A stretch of 64,000 bases of DNA from Aeoliella mucimassa (GCF_007748035.1 NZ_CP036278.1:1736001-1800000), one strand, 5' to 3'. Counted from the first letter of the stretch, positions 8,866-17,444 are shown. Notes: generated by a model from the sequence alone, not told the origin. Numbers and translations are program-made.

Positions 8866-9369
8866 TTAGCTGGCAACAAAGGCCATGTAGTAGAACACCC
8901 ATCCGGTGATGGCTGTCATGGTCATGCCGATTGCCGCCACGCGCCCCCACAGCTTGTGTTGAAAGCTGTGGGCGCCTGGCACCGGTGGTTTGGGGAATTG
9001 TCGCAGTGCACTGACAATCACATATACCCAGACCAAAGCGGTTGGTACCGCGAACATCAGGTGTACGATCAGGGCCACGCCGGCTGGGCAGCTCCATTGC
9101 GTTGCTTCGCTGAAGTAGGGCGAAGGCTCTGCGCGGGCTTCCCATTTGGTGAGGAACTGCATGTCGACTTCAAACGCAACCACGGCCAGCAGCAGCACGA
9201 TGCCGAGTGTGAGTTGAATGAGCTTGTGCGATTGCCATTGACGACGAAACCGCGCCAGGGCAATGCTGCCTGCCATCAGCGGAATTACCAGGAACATTGC
9301 CAGGAACACCACGTCGAGCATCAGCGATGCCCGCGTGCCTAAGAAGCCATCCACCCCTGGAAATTCCAT
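8866..9369 (-). CDS. DUF420 family membrane protein
   Basis: Four or five membrane segments with sequence typical of DUF420: an N-terminal helix, SHKLIQLTLG, a helix-rich core and HKLWGRVAAIGMTMTAITGW near the end. I choose ATG 9369 because GGAGG lies five bases upstream; a GTG at 9408 would add 13 residues. DUF420 proteins often accompany cytochrome oxidase assembly genes, but none is adjacent here. The gene converges with leuA, with 24 bases between their stop codons. Confidence 0.8.
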   Translation of the reverse strand: MEFPGVDGFLGTRASLMLDVVFLAMFLVIPLMAGSIALARFRRQWQSHKLIQLTLGIVLLLAVVAFEVDMQFLTKWEARAEPSPYFSEATQWSCPAGVALIVHLMFAVPTALVWVYVIVSALRQFPKPPVPGAHSFQHKLWGRVAAIGMTMTAITGWVFYYMAFVAS

Positions 9370-9646
9370 TCCATCCTCCGTGATCAGGTCGGTGTTCTCG
9401 ACGGACACGACCTGCGAAATATGCTAAGCAAGATTGTGAATGCAGGAATTGTAAGTAGTTTCGAGCAAAGCCCGAACCCCAGTTGTCTTGTGTAATGCGG
9501 TGCCCAGCGAGGGGGCTCGGCGGTCGACCACCCAATTGCGGTTTCCGCTCTAAAAGGATAGTCTAGAGCCGTCGTTCAGCAATGCCCCAATGGGGTGAAT
9601 GACTGCTGGTGGTCCCCGAAACCGGTGGACCGCCCGCTCACCATAT

Positions 9647-9720
9647 GTCCCCGTGGCACAACTGGATAGCGCGTCGGCCTCCGAAGCCGAAGGTTGCAGG
9701 TTCGAATCCTGCCGGGGACG
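9647..9720 (+). tRNA. tRNA-Arg (anticodon CCG)
   Basis: A 74-nt cloverleaf: acceptor GTCCCCG pairs with CGGGGAC, discriminator G, anticodon stem with a CTCCGAA loop giving anticodon CCG, and a T-arm with GGTTCGAATCC. No CCA is encoded, and a T-rich run follows, which may serve as terminator. Bases 9669-9720 recur exactly at 12636-12687, so this is the target of the island described below. Confidence 0.96.
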
Positions 9721-9981
9721 TTTTTTTCCGCTCGCTTGCGGTACACCGGCCGGCAGCAGCACGCGACTTCCCCTAGTCAGGGGGATATCTGGCTGACGGA
9801 TGTCTGTTTGATCGAGCCTTCGTGCTCTCTGAGCACCGAATCCCAGGTTTTCAAAGAGCAATGCACTAATCGAATGAATGTGCATCTGTAATTAGAACGC
9901 GCGGGGTGGCCATTTCCCATCGAAAACTGGCAAAGTTCCGCACTCAAATCCAACGTTCTCTACAGTGGATTGGCATACAAC
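9669..9981. repeat. Long direct repeat, left copy (tRNA-Arg 3' part to kinase tail)
   Basis: Runs from the tRNA D-arm through about 260 bases downstream. It matches 12636-12950 with about 17 substitutions and one 2-base indel, i.e. about 94-95% identity by eye. The tRNA portion is identical. The last about 22 bases correspond to the final codons of the histidine kinase ending at 12929, so this copy is a displaced piece of the region between tRNA-Arg and the kinase gene. Confidence 0.92.
9891..9930. repeat. Family-B repeat B1
   Basis: Lies within the left direct repeat; shows ATTAGAACGCGCGGGGTGGC then CATTTCCCATCGAAAACTGG. Confidence 0.8.
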
Positions 9982-10009
9982 CGTCTGAGTCTGCTTCGGG
10001 TATCTAAAC

Positions 10010-10050
10010 ATCTCCAACAGACTCCTTAGGGTAGAAAGTCTGTTGGAGAT
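10010..10050. terminator. Perfect 14-bp hairpin at the island edge
   Basis: 10010-10023 is exactly complementary to 10037-10050, with a 13-nt loop. It lies downstream of the minus-strand island genes and may end their transcription, although no T run follows on either strand. It could also be an element end structure. Confidence 0.5.
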
Positions 10051-10125
10051 TGACACACGAAATGGATTGTTTCAGTCGTGGTGTAGCGCGATCAAGCAGT
10101 TGGCTTGGAATTGTCCCCTATAATA

Positions 10126-11283
10126 CGCATTCTAAAGAAGAGCTGCGCGCTTTCTATTGCGCTTTCCTATTCCCCCCATCATAATGCGACTTTCCGAGAA
10201 CATGGAGGTCGCGATGAAAGTGGCGGGGCATCTTCCGCTTGCGGAGTTAAAGCGATTGGAGCGTGTGGAGAAGAACGTCAATCGCTCCAAGCGGTTGCGG
10301 ATTCTGATCTTAGGTCACGAGGGCTGGACGGCCCCCGCTGTGGCAGCCGCTGTTGGGCTATCGCGACGGGCGTGCCAGGAGTGGGTCGCCCGATACAATC
10401 GACACGGGCTGGCGGGGCTGGACGACCACCGCGGTGGGTCGTTGAACCTGCCACTCACAGCCGACCAAGAGCAGACGTTTCGTGAGCGTCTCGCGGCAGG
10501 GCCAACGAGCGAAGACCTTGTCTGCTCGTTGCGGGGCAAGGACTTCCAACGCATCTTGGCCGAGGAGTTCGGCGTGAGGCGGTCGTTGCCTGCGGTGTAC
10601 TGGCTGCTACACCGATTGGGCTACAGCTACCTGCGTCCCAGGCCGCGTCATCGCAAAGCAGACCCTGAAAAGATCGAGGCGTTCAAGCGGGAGTGGCCTG
10701 AGCGAATCAAGGAGATCGCCGCGGAGCATCCCCATAAACAGCTGCGGGTCTACTTCCAGGACGAATCACGGTTCGGACAGCAGGGGACCAACACCAACCT
10801 GTGGGCCGAGCGGGGCTCCCGACCGACCGCCGTCCGTCAAACCGAATACGAATACTTGTGGGTGATTGGGGCGGTCTGCCCGGAAACCGGACACGCCGAG
10901 GGCCTGCTGAGCCCGCAACTGAACACGAAGATCATTAACTCGTTCTTGGAATCGTTCTCCGAAACGATCCCCGAGGGCGAGCACGCCGTGATGATCTGGG
11001 ATGGCGCCGGCTTCCACACCAGCAAGGCAATTCAGGTCCCAGAAAACGTGTCGCTGGTGCAACTGCCGCCCTACAGCCCTGAACTTAACCCAATCGAAAA
11101 CCTCTGGCATTACCTCAAAAGCCACTTCTGGAGCAACCGGGCCTACGACGACTACGATGACTTGGAAGAAGCGGCCATGACCGCATGGCGGACCGCCGTG
11201 CTCAACGAAGAACTCATCAAAACCGTCTGTGCCGCCCCGTATGTTGATGGCGGCTCAAACGCGCAGGTTTAAATTAGAATGCG
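10126..11283 (+). mobile_element. IS630-family insertion sequence
   Basis: Ten-base perfect terminal inverted repeats CGCATTCTAA (10126-10135) and TTAGAATGCG (11274-11283) are flanked by TA on both sides (10124-10125 and 11284-11285), the target duplication expected for IS630/Tc1-mariner elements. Length is 1158 bp with a single intact transposase. It interrupts the 3' end of the small minus-strand gene at 11269-11535. Confidence 0.92.
10157..11272 (+). CDS. IS630-family transposase
   Basis: An N-terminal helix-turn-helix region (about 45-100, VAAAVGLSRRACQEWVARYN) is followed by a winged-helix part and a DDE catalytic domain. Counting from 10157, the catalytic residues are D202 (YFQDES), D282 (MIWDGAGFH) and E314 (NPIENLWHYLK). 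The start may be one of the later Met codons (10202 or 10214). The frame is intact and full length for the family (371 residues), so the element may still be active. It acts by cut-and-paste at TA dinucleotides. Confidence 0.94.
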   Translation: MRFPIPPIIMRLSENMEVAMKVAGHLPLAELKRLERVEKNVNRSKRLRILILGHEGWTAPAVAAAVGLSRRACQEWVARYNRHGLAGLDDHRGGSLNLPLTADQEQTFRERLAAGPTSEDLVCSLRGKDFQRILAEEFGVRRSLPAVYWLLHRLGYSYLRPRPRHRKADPEKIEAFKREWPERIKEIAAEHPHKQLRVYFQDESRFGQQGTNTNLWAERGSRPTAVRQTEYEYLWVIGAVCPETGHAEGLLSPQLNTKIINSFLESFSETIPEGEHAVMIWDGAGFHTSKAIQVPENVSLVQLPPYSPELNPIENLWHYLKSHFWSNRAYDDYDDLEEAAMTAWRTAVLNEELIKTVCAAPYVDGGSNAQV

Positions 11284-11535
11284 TATAATTACCGCAATAC
11301 TCTCGGCAATCTCTTTCTCTGCTTGAAACACGTCTAATACTCTTGCTGATTCGTAGTCGTACCAGCAGCCTTCACCATTGTTAGAGTTCGCTTGCGAAGT
11401 TTTTCGTCTCTGAAGTCCTGGTACACTCTGGTAGTGCTTAAGAATGAACTCACGATCATCTTTCTTCTTCAGAGGTAAACCGGCCGCACGCAAGTAATCG
11501 CATACGCGAGATTGTTTGATAACGACTTTACTCAT
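11269..11535 (-). pseudogene. Small island protein with 3' end replaced by IS630
   Basis: An 88-residue frame, starting MSKVVIKQSRVCDYL, with no recognised family; the N-terminal part could be a short helix-turn-helix. Its final codons (RILI and stop) come from the IS630 right end. If the IS and one TA are removed, the frame runs from VII into GDNSKPTA and a stop near 10095, so the original protein was about 8 codons different at its end. The loss is small and the protein may still work. It lies 76 bases after the recombinase-like gene on the same strand. Confidence 0.6.
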
Positions 11536-11611
11536 CTTGTATGGTACCTTTAGTGTAAAAATGTTCTACTCAGAATCCAAGCACTGAGTGTTAGGTAGGT
11601 AAGCTTGCCCC

Positions 11612-12385
11612 TTATGCATCGCCTCCTTCCTCTGTTGATCGAAGATAGACTCGACGAACTTGTGAATATGTCCACTTACACCCTTGTCGTGTTTCGTAGC
11701 CGCGGGCGTTCAGGTGGTCGGCTATAGATTGGAAGGATTTCCCATTGATGCGAAGCTCTGAAATAAATGGAGCTACGTTTTGATCGGCTTTAATGGCTTC
11801 CTTTTTGCGGTTGCCGTTGGCAAGTCTCCTAGCTTCGTGATTCAGATTCGAAGTAACTTCATAGCCATTGGCTAATCGTTGTTTCATCTCCTTCTTGCGA
11901 CGTTCAGACTCCGCGAGCCTCAATTTATCTGCTGATCGCCATGCCTGCTTAATGGCTCTCCTGGACTTCCTAGCAATGGCTGGCAGAAGTTCTCGCAAGT
12001 CTACAGGACTGAACTTTCGGAAATGGCTGGCAGTTAACTTCTCTATTTCCTGTTGGGCCAGATCACAAAGAATGGGCCGCTTCGTATCACACAATACGCT
12101 TAAGGCCTTAGTGTTCTTGAGGAGGCTGTAGCTTCTGCGGTGAATCTTCGGTAGCCCTAGGTAGGCATCCGCATCACTGTTGCTGGCATCAACAATCAGT
12201 GAGAGAGCCTCCCAATCAAAGTGCCTGCTGTAGTACTCAGCGAAATTTTCCATTTCGGAAGCAATTTCCATATTGAATCGATTTGCTAATTCTTCGAGCT
12301 CCTGCCGCTGATCCTCGGCGTGGTCTCCCCAGCACATTAAATGCATTCTGGCGGTCATGTGATTTGCGTTCGCTTGAGCTGTCAT
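11612..12385 (-). CDS. Recombinase-like DNA-binding protein of the island
   Basis: 257 residues. The last about 45 residues (FISELRINGKSFQSIADHLNARGYETRQG...) match the DNA-binding tail of small serine recombinases (pattern 'ia..LN.rgi.T.rG..W...qVrrvl'). The N-terminal half has no catalytic Ser motif of resolvases and no recognised fold; a basic, helical region (about 145-195) precedes the tail. It may be a truncated recombinase whose DNA-binding part survives, or a regulator built from one. It is the only candidate in the island for integration functions. The start codon at 12385 lies inside one of two 22-base repeats. Confidence 0.6.
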   Translation of the reverse strand: MTAQANANHMTARMHLMCWGDHAEDQRQELEELANRFNMEIASEMENFAEYYSRHFDWEALSLIVDASNSDADAYLGLPKIHRRSYSLLKNTKALSVLCDTKRPILCDLAQQEIEKLTASHFRKFSPVDLRELLPAIARKSRRAIKQAWRSADKLRLAESERRKKEMKQRLANGYEVTSNLNHEARRLANGNRKKEAIKADQNVAPFISELRINGKSFQSIADHLNARGYETRQGCKWTYSQVRRVYLRSTEEGGDA

Positions 12386-12478
12386 GGAGCGTCTGGTTTT
12401 GGGGCTGAAAAAAGGCCCGTTTGCTGAACTCTATTAAGACTTTACCAGAGTCGATTGAGCTGTCAAGGAGTGTCTGGT
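12376..12478. repeat. Two copies of a 22-base direct repeat around the island gene start
   Basis: GAGCTGTCA-(T/A)GGAG-(C/T)GTCTGGT occurs at 12376-12397 and 12457-12478, 20 of 22 bases alike, 81 bases apart. The first copy overlaps the start codon of the recombinase-like gene. These may be operator or recombinase-binding sites. Confidence 0.55.
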
Positions 12479-12635
12479 GTGATTTGTATTAAGAAAACGT
12501 CAGTCTGGATTTCTTGGCTATCGCACGCTTCGTATCGATATTTCTTCAGTTCAATTAAGAGTGCTCGCGATTAGCAAATGTAGTGGTCTTGGATTTAGTG
12601 GAAAGATTGACGAGGTCTTCAGTAGCGATTGAGAG

Positions 12636-12687
12636 GCGCGTCGGCCTCCGAAGCCGAAGGTTGCAGGTTCGAATCCTGCCGGGGACG
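12636..12687 (+). pseudogene. Truncated tRNA-Arg copy lacking its first 22 bases
   Basis: Identical to bases 23-74 of the tRNA-Arg gene at 9647-9720, including anticodon arm, T-arm and the 3' acceptor strand. The 5' acceptor strand and most of the D-arm are absent, so it cannot fold as a tRNA. It marks the right junction of the island. Confidence 0.93.
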
Positions 12688-12859
12688 CTTCTTTCCGCTC
12701 ACTTGCGGTACATCTCGGCCGGCAGCAGCACGAGACTTCCCCTGGTCAGGGGAATGTCTGGCTGACGGATGTCTGTTTGATTGAGCCTTCGTTATCTCTG
12801 AGCAGCGAATCCCAGGTTTTCAATTAGCAATGCACCAATCGAATGAATGTGCATCTGTA

Positions 12860-12899
12860 ATTAGAACGCGCGGGGTGGCCATTTCCCATCGAAAACTGG
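12860..12899. repeat. Family-B repeat B2
   Basis: Identical to B1, because it belongs to the right copy of the long direct repeat. Confidence 0.8.
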
Positions 12900-12928
12900 C
12901 AAAGTTCCGCACTCAAATCCTACGTTCT

Positions 12929-14032
12929 CTACAGTGGATTGGCGTACAACTGGTCTTCATGATCTCGGCTGAAGCGTGCCGGTACCACGTTCTCGATCGG
13001 CAGGCTCAACGTAAAGGTTGCCCCCAGGTTCTCGCCCGGGCTATCGACCGACAGCGTACCGCACAGCTCCTTGGCGGTAATCGAGCAGGCGTGCAAACCG
13101 AAACCATGGCCGAAGCTCTTGGTCGTAAATCCGTAGGTGAAGATGCGTTCGAGATTCTCGGCTGAGATGCCGACTCCGTTGTCGGTCACCGACACGCTTA
13201 CCATGTCGTCGCTGGTATGCACGATCCGTAATTCGATGTGTCGCTCTTTGAGCGTGAGGTCCGATACCGCTTCTTTGGCATTCTTGATCAGGTTTACCAG
13301 AATCTGCATCACTTTGTGCTTGTCGGTAATCACCGACGGCACCCGGGCGAAATGGCGTTCGAGTCGGATGTCGTGGCGGATCAGCGATGCGTCGTTAATC
13401 TGTATCGCATCTTCCACCAGCTTCTCGACTTGGATCGACTCGAGCATGCTGCTCACCTTGGCGTACGACTGCTGCTTAGCAACAATTCGCTCGATGTGTT
13501 CAATGTGTCGTTCGAGCGTATGGATCTCGACCAAGGCATCCTCGTTTTCTCGGAGCACCGCTTCGGCAGCGCGGGCGAGCAGCAGAGGGAGTTTCTGCCC
13601 TTGCGGATCGTTAGTCAGATAATCGACCAGGTTCTGTTCGTTTTTTTGAAGCAGGTCGCAGGCCTGCTTGAGCGTGGTTGCGCGGCTTTTGCGAAGCCGA
13701 TTCCGCACCATGTGGGCGGAGGTGTTCACGCTGTTCAGCACGTTGCCGACGTTGTGCAATACGCCAACCGCGATTTCGGCCATGCCCGCCTGACGCGATA
13801 CTGCAATGAACTCTTCCTGCAGCTTTTGGCGTTCGGCGGCAGCATGGTTGCGATGCTCAAGTTCCCGCTGTTTCGCGCGTTCAAGTTGCTTGTGGATACT
13901 GGTTTGCGCACCCTCGTTGTACAGCTCTTTTACTTTGTTTTTAAGCACCGCGACCGTACGCTCCGCTGCTCGACAACGGAGTTCCCAGTCGGTTTGCACA
14001 GCGGTTTGCTCGTCAATCATTGCCTGCCCCAT
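12929..14032 (-). CDS. Soluble sensor histidine kinase paired with FIST protein
   Basis: 367 residues without membrane segments: an N-terminal coiled coil (about 20-80), the phosphoacceptor region with [14 protein letters not shown] (candidate H93), and a C-terminal HATPase_c domain with N-box [18 protein letters not shown], and [20 protein letters not shown]. The start follows the FIST stop by 20 bases on the same strand, so both are probably one operon and the FIST protein supplies the sensor. The H-box stretch closely matches the kinase at 1-1350. Its last codons lie in the direct repeat. Cognate response regulator not seen. Confidence 0.9.
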   Translation of the reverse strand: MGQAMIDEQTAVQTDWELRCRAAERTVAVLKNKVKELYNEGAQTSIHKQLERAKQRELEHRNHAAAERQKLQEEFIAVSRQAGMAEIAVGVLHNVGNVLNSVNTSAHMVRNRLRKSRATTLKQACDLLQKNEQNLVDYLTNDPQGQKLPLLLARAAEAVLRENEDALVEIHTLERHIEHIERIVAKQQSYAKVSSMLESIQVEKLVEDAIQINDASLIRHDIRLERHFARVPSVITDKHKVMQILVNLIKNAKEAVSDLTLKERHIELRIVHTSDDMVSVSVTDNGVGISAENLERIFTYGFTTKSFGHGFGLHACSITAKELCGTLSVDSPGENLGATFTLSLPIENVVPARFSRDHEDQLYANPL

Positions 14033-14052
14033 CCGAAATCTCCCAAATTCGT

Positions 14053-15180
14053 CTATCCGTCACGCAAGGCCAGTGCGACCATGGTTTGATTGATATGCAG
14101 CCCGTTGAGCTGCTCGCCGTAGGTGTCGAACCCGATGGAGGTTCTACAAGTCTCGCTCAGGATGTCGCCAAGTTGGTCGTGCGAATCTTCGCTATCCGCC
14201 TCCTGAGCACGCAACACGCAATTGCACATCAGCAGGAAGTCGATCGGTCCAAAGTTGTCGGCCAGGTTATCGAGCTCTGTTTTCAGCGAGGTCGACATGT
14301 GATTGTGGGCGCCGATTTCGAGCACCATGCCTTCTTCTACACCGCAGTAGAAGATGAGCGAGCCATCTGGCATCACTTCTTGAATCGAGCGGACGTAGAT
14401 CTCTCCATTGCAGGAGAAAGTGACAGGATTCTTGAGAATCACCTCCTCGGTCACCTGTTCGGGATTGAGCCCAATCGCGTGGGCGTAGGCCGACAGGGCA
14501 GGGTAGCCATCGAGTTCGTAAACACGACGGGCCGCTGTGTCGACTTCGGTCACCACCAGACTGATCGGGGTTGTCGTAAAATGCTGGTGCTTGAGCACCT
14601 TGAACGGGACTCGGCTGTGGGCTATCGTAAGCACCACCGCGTCGCTGCAGGCCAGGCTGTTGTGGATGACTTCGGTCTTTTCGAACTTCACGTCGTCGCC
14701 GGCCGAACCGCCGAGCAGCGGAACGCCCTGCAGTGCATCGGCAATCAACGCCGAGGTGACTTCTTCCTTCATCGACAAGCCATCGATGAACGACAAACAA
14801 AAACAGCGATCGAGCTGCGTGTATTTGTAGATGTCGAGTTCGTGCAGCATCTGCTCCACGGTGCGGCTCACCCGCGATTCGTCGAGGTGGTCTAAGTCGG
14901 TGAGTAGCGCAGTCGACCAGGTGAGGTCCTCGGAATCGATGCCAGTGAGTACCAGCGAGCCGTGCAGATGCCGCCCCGATAGGTGCTCGCCAGCAGTGGT
15001 ACATCCCACGATGTGCGAGTGCGGAAACTTGTGGGCCAGCGCGGCGGCAACATCGCCAGCGTCTTGCGCTGTGGATACAAACGCCAAGACCATCTGCGGC
15101 TCGGTGCCCCAGTCGGCGGTCGCTTCCGATACGGCCAGCGAGCCGTCGGTTGCGGTGGATACCCCTTGGTAGATTTGCAT
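14053..15180 (-). CDS. FIST-domain sensor protein
   Basis: FIST_N (about 20-230, with VGCTTAGE and LLGGSAGDD) and FIST_C (about 230-365, with CNCVLRAQ and GFDTYGEQLNGLHINQTMVALAL) cover the whole protein. FIST domains bind small ligands, probably amino acids, and feed histidine kinases or cyclases. I use ATG 15180, because AAGGGG lies seven bases upstream; the frame is open to 15228. It is followed by the histidine kinase gene, 20 bases downstream. No signal peptide, so sensing is cytoplasmic. Confidence 0.9.
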   Translation of the reverse strand: MQIYQGVSTATDGSLAVSEATADWGTEPQMVLAFVSTAQDAGDVAAALAHKFPHSHIVGCTTAGEHLSGRHLHGSLVLTGIDSEDLTWSTALLTDLDHLDESRVSRTVEQMLHELDIYKYTQLDRCFCLSFIDGLSMKEEVTSALIADALQGVPLLGGSAGDDVKFEKTEVIHNSLACSDAVVLTIAHSRVPFKVLKHQHFTTTPISLVVTEVDTAARRVYELDGYPALSAYAHAIGLNPEQVTEEVILKNPVTFSCNGEIYVRSIQEVMPDGSLIFYCGVEEGMVLEIGAHNHMSTSLKTELDNLADNFGPIDFLLMCNCVLRAQEADSEDSHDQLGDILSETCRTSIGFDTYGEQLNGLHINQTMVALALRDG

Positions 15181-15490
15181 CGAATGCCCCTTACGATGGA
15201 AAACCGGCTCCCCAGATAACACAATCAATGTGCAGGTGCCCCCCGGTTAACGTAACGAAAACGTACCTTATGGCCCGGCGAGTGCGGCCCGCTTGCGGAC
15301 TATTTGTCGTGCAATGTCTTGATTCGAAGTGCCCCGCAGCGAAGCAGAATCGGTATAAGCCGAACAGGTGGTTCGCAGCAGACCAGCAACCGTTTACGAT
15401 GGTTGAATGGGCAGGTGTGAGCTGTGCGATGGAATCGCCGTAGCCATCTCTCCTTTCTATAAGATGAACTCCAATCAGGAATAAACTTCG
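15181..15490. other. Divergent promoter region between FIST and sulfatase genes
   Basis: Must hold the promoters of two diverging genes. No repeat, hairpin or convincing sigma-70 promoter was recognised, and open frames here lack protein-like features. Confidence 0.4.
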
Positions 15491-16882
15491 ATGTACACGC
15501 CGACCAACCGAACCGTGCGAATGGCCATGACTCTTGCGGGGATGTCTTTGTGTTTGGCCCCAGCGTGGTGTACCGCGGCCGATCGGCGCCCGAACGTGAT
15601 CGTCATCATGTCCGACGACCAAGGCAGCATCGACGCCGGTTGCTATGGGGCGACCGTTATTAAAACCGCTGCGACCGACGCGTTGGCCAACCAAGGCGTG
15701 CGATTCACGCAGTACTACTCGGCCGCGCCGGTCTGCTCGCCATCGCGGGCGGGGTTGCTTACCGGTTGCTATCCCTGGCGGGTCGGCATGCCTGGCAACG
15801 GATCGGGGCCACCGAGCGAAGAGCACGATAACCTCGCCACCTATACCGGCAGTGGATTGCCGGTCGGTGGGTTCACGATGCCTGGCATGTTCCAGAAAGC
15901 TGGCTACGCGACAGCTCATATCGGCAAATGGCATCTCGGCGTTGGAGTGGGGTGCCAACCCTTGCAGCAAGGCTTCGATTACTCCTTTGGATTCATGGGT
16001 GGCTGCATCGACAACTACTCGCACTTCAACTACTGGGGCGGACCGAATCGCCACGACCTGTGGGAAAACGGCGAGCGCGTCCATCGCCCTGGCGAGTTCT
16101 TTCCAGATCTCATGGTCGAAAAAGCCGAGTCCTTTATCGATAGTCATCGCGACAAGCCATTTTTCATGTACTTTGCGATCAATGTTCCTCACTATCCTTA
16201 CCAGGGCGATTCGAAGTGGATCGAATATTACAACGAACGTCAGGTGCCGTACCCGCGGAATCTCTATGCGGCCTGGGTTTCGACGCTCGACGATCGATTG
16301 GCTCAGTTGATGAAGTACCTGGACGACACCGGGCTGCGCGAAAACACCATCGTGGTTTATCAAGCCGACAACGGCTATTCGACGGAACAGCGGGCGCATC
16401 ATGGTGGCGGAAGCAGCGGGAAGTATCGGGGGGCGAAGTTCAGTATTTACGAAGGGGGAACGCGTTTGCCGGCGATCATCTCCTGGCCGGGGCATCTGCC
16501 AGCCGGCGAGGTTCGTAGCCAGGTCGCCCACGGATGCGACTGGCTGCCGACGCTGGCCGAAATATGCGACGTGCCGGTTGATTCGCAGGCGAAACTCAAT
16601 GGTCGTAGTTTGTTGAAGGTCATTCAGTCGGCCGACGCTTCCACTCCGCACGACGCGGTCTGCTGGCAATTCCAGCAACAGTGGGCGGTTCGGCAAGGTC
16701 CATGGAAGTTGATGCGCGATCCACAAACGCATGACGGAACCACCGCCCCCGCGCTGGTGGACGGGCATTGGTTCCTCGCGAATATCGACGACGACCCCAG
16801 CGAGTCGACCAACCTGGCTTCGTCGCACCCGGAGTTGGTCGAGAAGCTCAAGCAGGTCTATCAGCGCGAAGCGGCCCAATAG
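15491..16882 (+). CDS. Secreted arylsulfatase (formylglycine type)
   Basis: Signal peptide about 1-30, then a full sulfatase domain: metal-binding VIVIMSDDQG at 36-45, the formylglycine signature CSPSR with C82, GKWHLGVG, and QADNGYS near the middle. The Cys is oxidised by FGE, which is not in this window. 463 residues, typical length. It hydrolyses sulfate esters, most likely on polysaccharides, in the periplasm or outside the cell; planctomycetes carry many such enzymes. Together with GH95 at 17858-20221 it fits breakdown of sulfated fucans or similar glycans, which is inference. Confidence 0.95.
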   Translation: MYTPTNRTVRMAMTLAGMSLCLAPAWCTAADRRPNVIVIMSDDQGSIDAGCYGATVIKTAATDALANQGVRFTQYYSAAPVCSPSRAGLLTGCYPWRVGMPGNGSGPPSEEHDNLATYTGSGLPVGGFTMPGMFQKAGYATAHIGKWHLGVGVGCQPLQQGFDYSFGFMGGCIDNYSHFNYWGGPNRHDLWENGERVHRPGEFFPDLMVEKAESFIDSHRDKPFFMYFAINVPHYPYQGDSKWIEYYNERQVPYPRNLYAAWVSTLDDRLAQLMKYLDDTGLRENTIVVYQADNGYSTEQRAHHGGGSSGKYRGAKFSIYEGGTRLPAIISWPGHLPAGEVRSQVAHGCDWLPTLAEICDVPVDSQAKLNGRSLLKVIQSADASTPHDAVCWQFQQQWAVRQGPWKLMRDPQTHDGTTAPALVDGHWFLANIDDDPSESTNLASSHPELVEKLKQVYQREAAQ

Positions 16883-17200
16883 TCAGTCGGCGAAAAACAC
16901 CGCTAGCCACACGGTCGGTTCGGTGGTCGAAGTCCGCGCGACCCGATGCTTGCGGTGAGCTGCAATCAGCACCTGATCGCCAGGGCGGAGGTCGAGCATC
17001 TCGCCATCGGCGAACTCGAGCGTTGCGTCGCCGGCCAGCACCGCGACCCACTCGTGCTCCGCCTGGTCGTACCAGAATCCCTCGGCGCTCGCCTGCCCAG
17101 TGGAAACGATCCGCTCGATCCGCACGCTGTTCGACTCCGCCAGCACGGTCACCAGTTCCTCTGGCAGTTCAGTCGGGATCGCCTGAAATAGATTCGTCAT
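16883..17200 (-). CDS. Small cupin-domain protein
   Basis: 105 residues forming one cupin_2 barrel: AEHEWVAVLAGDATLEFADG and LRPGDQVLIAAHRKHRVART carry the metal-ligand positions of motifs 1 and 2 (E, H and H). Stand-alone cupins may be isomerases, dioxygenases or binding proteins; the substrate cannot be told. Its stop codon directly abuts the stop of the sulfatase gene, with the two genes converging. Confidence 0.88.
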   Translation of the reverse strand: MTNLFQAIPTELPEELVTVLAESNSVRIERIVSTGQASAEGFWYDQAEHEWVAVLAGDATLEFADGEMLDLRPGDQVLIAAHRKHRVARTSTTEPTVWLAVFFAD

Positions 17201-17253
17201 CGCTCAAATTCCTTGGGCAGTTCGCGGATACGACTCGTCAGCGACCATCGTAG

Positions 17254-17290
17254 AAATAGATTCCCAATTTTCCCACCGATGGGAAAATTG
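17254..17290. repeat. Family-A repeat A1
   Basis: Begins AAATAGATTCCCA and forms an 11-bp perfect stem (17265-17275 with 17280-17290) with a 4-nt loop. Confidence 0.75.
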
Positions 17291-17330
17291 AATCGGCACG
17301 CACTCTATAAAACCAGTAGTTTTCGCCCTC

Positions 17331-17375
17331 AAATAGATTCCCATTCCCAATAACGCATCGAGTGGGAATCTATTT
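17331..17375. repeat. Family-A repeat A2
   Basis: Perfect 13-bp inverted repeat AAATAGATTCCCA / TGGGAATCTATTT (17331-17343 and 17363-17375). Confidence 0.85.
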
Positions 17376-17444
17376 TCGCGGTGCCAGGCGGTCGCAAGTC
17401 CTTGATAGGTAATAAGTTGCATCAACACCTCCGCGATAGTTGCC

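Larger units (their letters stand above)
9721..10125. other. Non-coding stretch: repeat copy, hairpin and tail of a broken gene
   Basis: Holds the left direct repeat up to 9981, including one family-B short repeat (9891-9930), the hairpin at 10010-10050, and the sequence up to 10125 that once encoded the last codons of the gene interrupted by the IS630 element. Confidence 0.7.
12386..12928. other. Non-coding stretch upstream of the island gene and right repeat
   Basis: 12386-12635 is AT-richer than the surroundings and contains only the second 22-base repeat. 12636-12928 is the right copy of the long direct repeat, with the tRNA fragment and a family-B repeat. No gene is seen. Confidence 0.6.
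12636..12950. repeat. Long direct repeat, right copy
   Basis: Partner of 9669-9981. It runs from the tRNA fragment into the last codons of the histidine kinase, which is intact here. The ancestral order was therefore probably tRNA-Arg followed directly by the kinase gene, later split by the island. Confidence 0.92.

Noticed and set aside
12583-12765. 60-codon frame across the truncated tRNA copy
   Set aside because: Mostly tRNA fragment sequence, so not a real gene.
15191-16879. 562-codon open frame antisense to the sulfatase gene
   Set aside because: It mirrors the sulfatase frame, has no protein-like motifs, and the plus-strand gene is certain. GC-rich codon bias makes such antisense frames.
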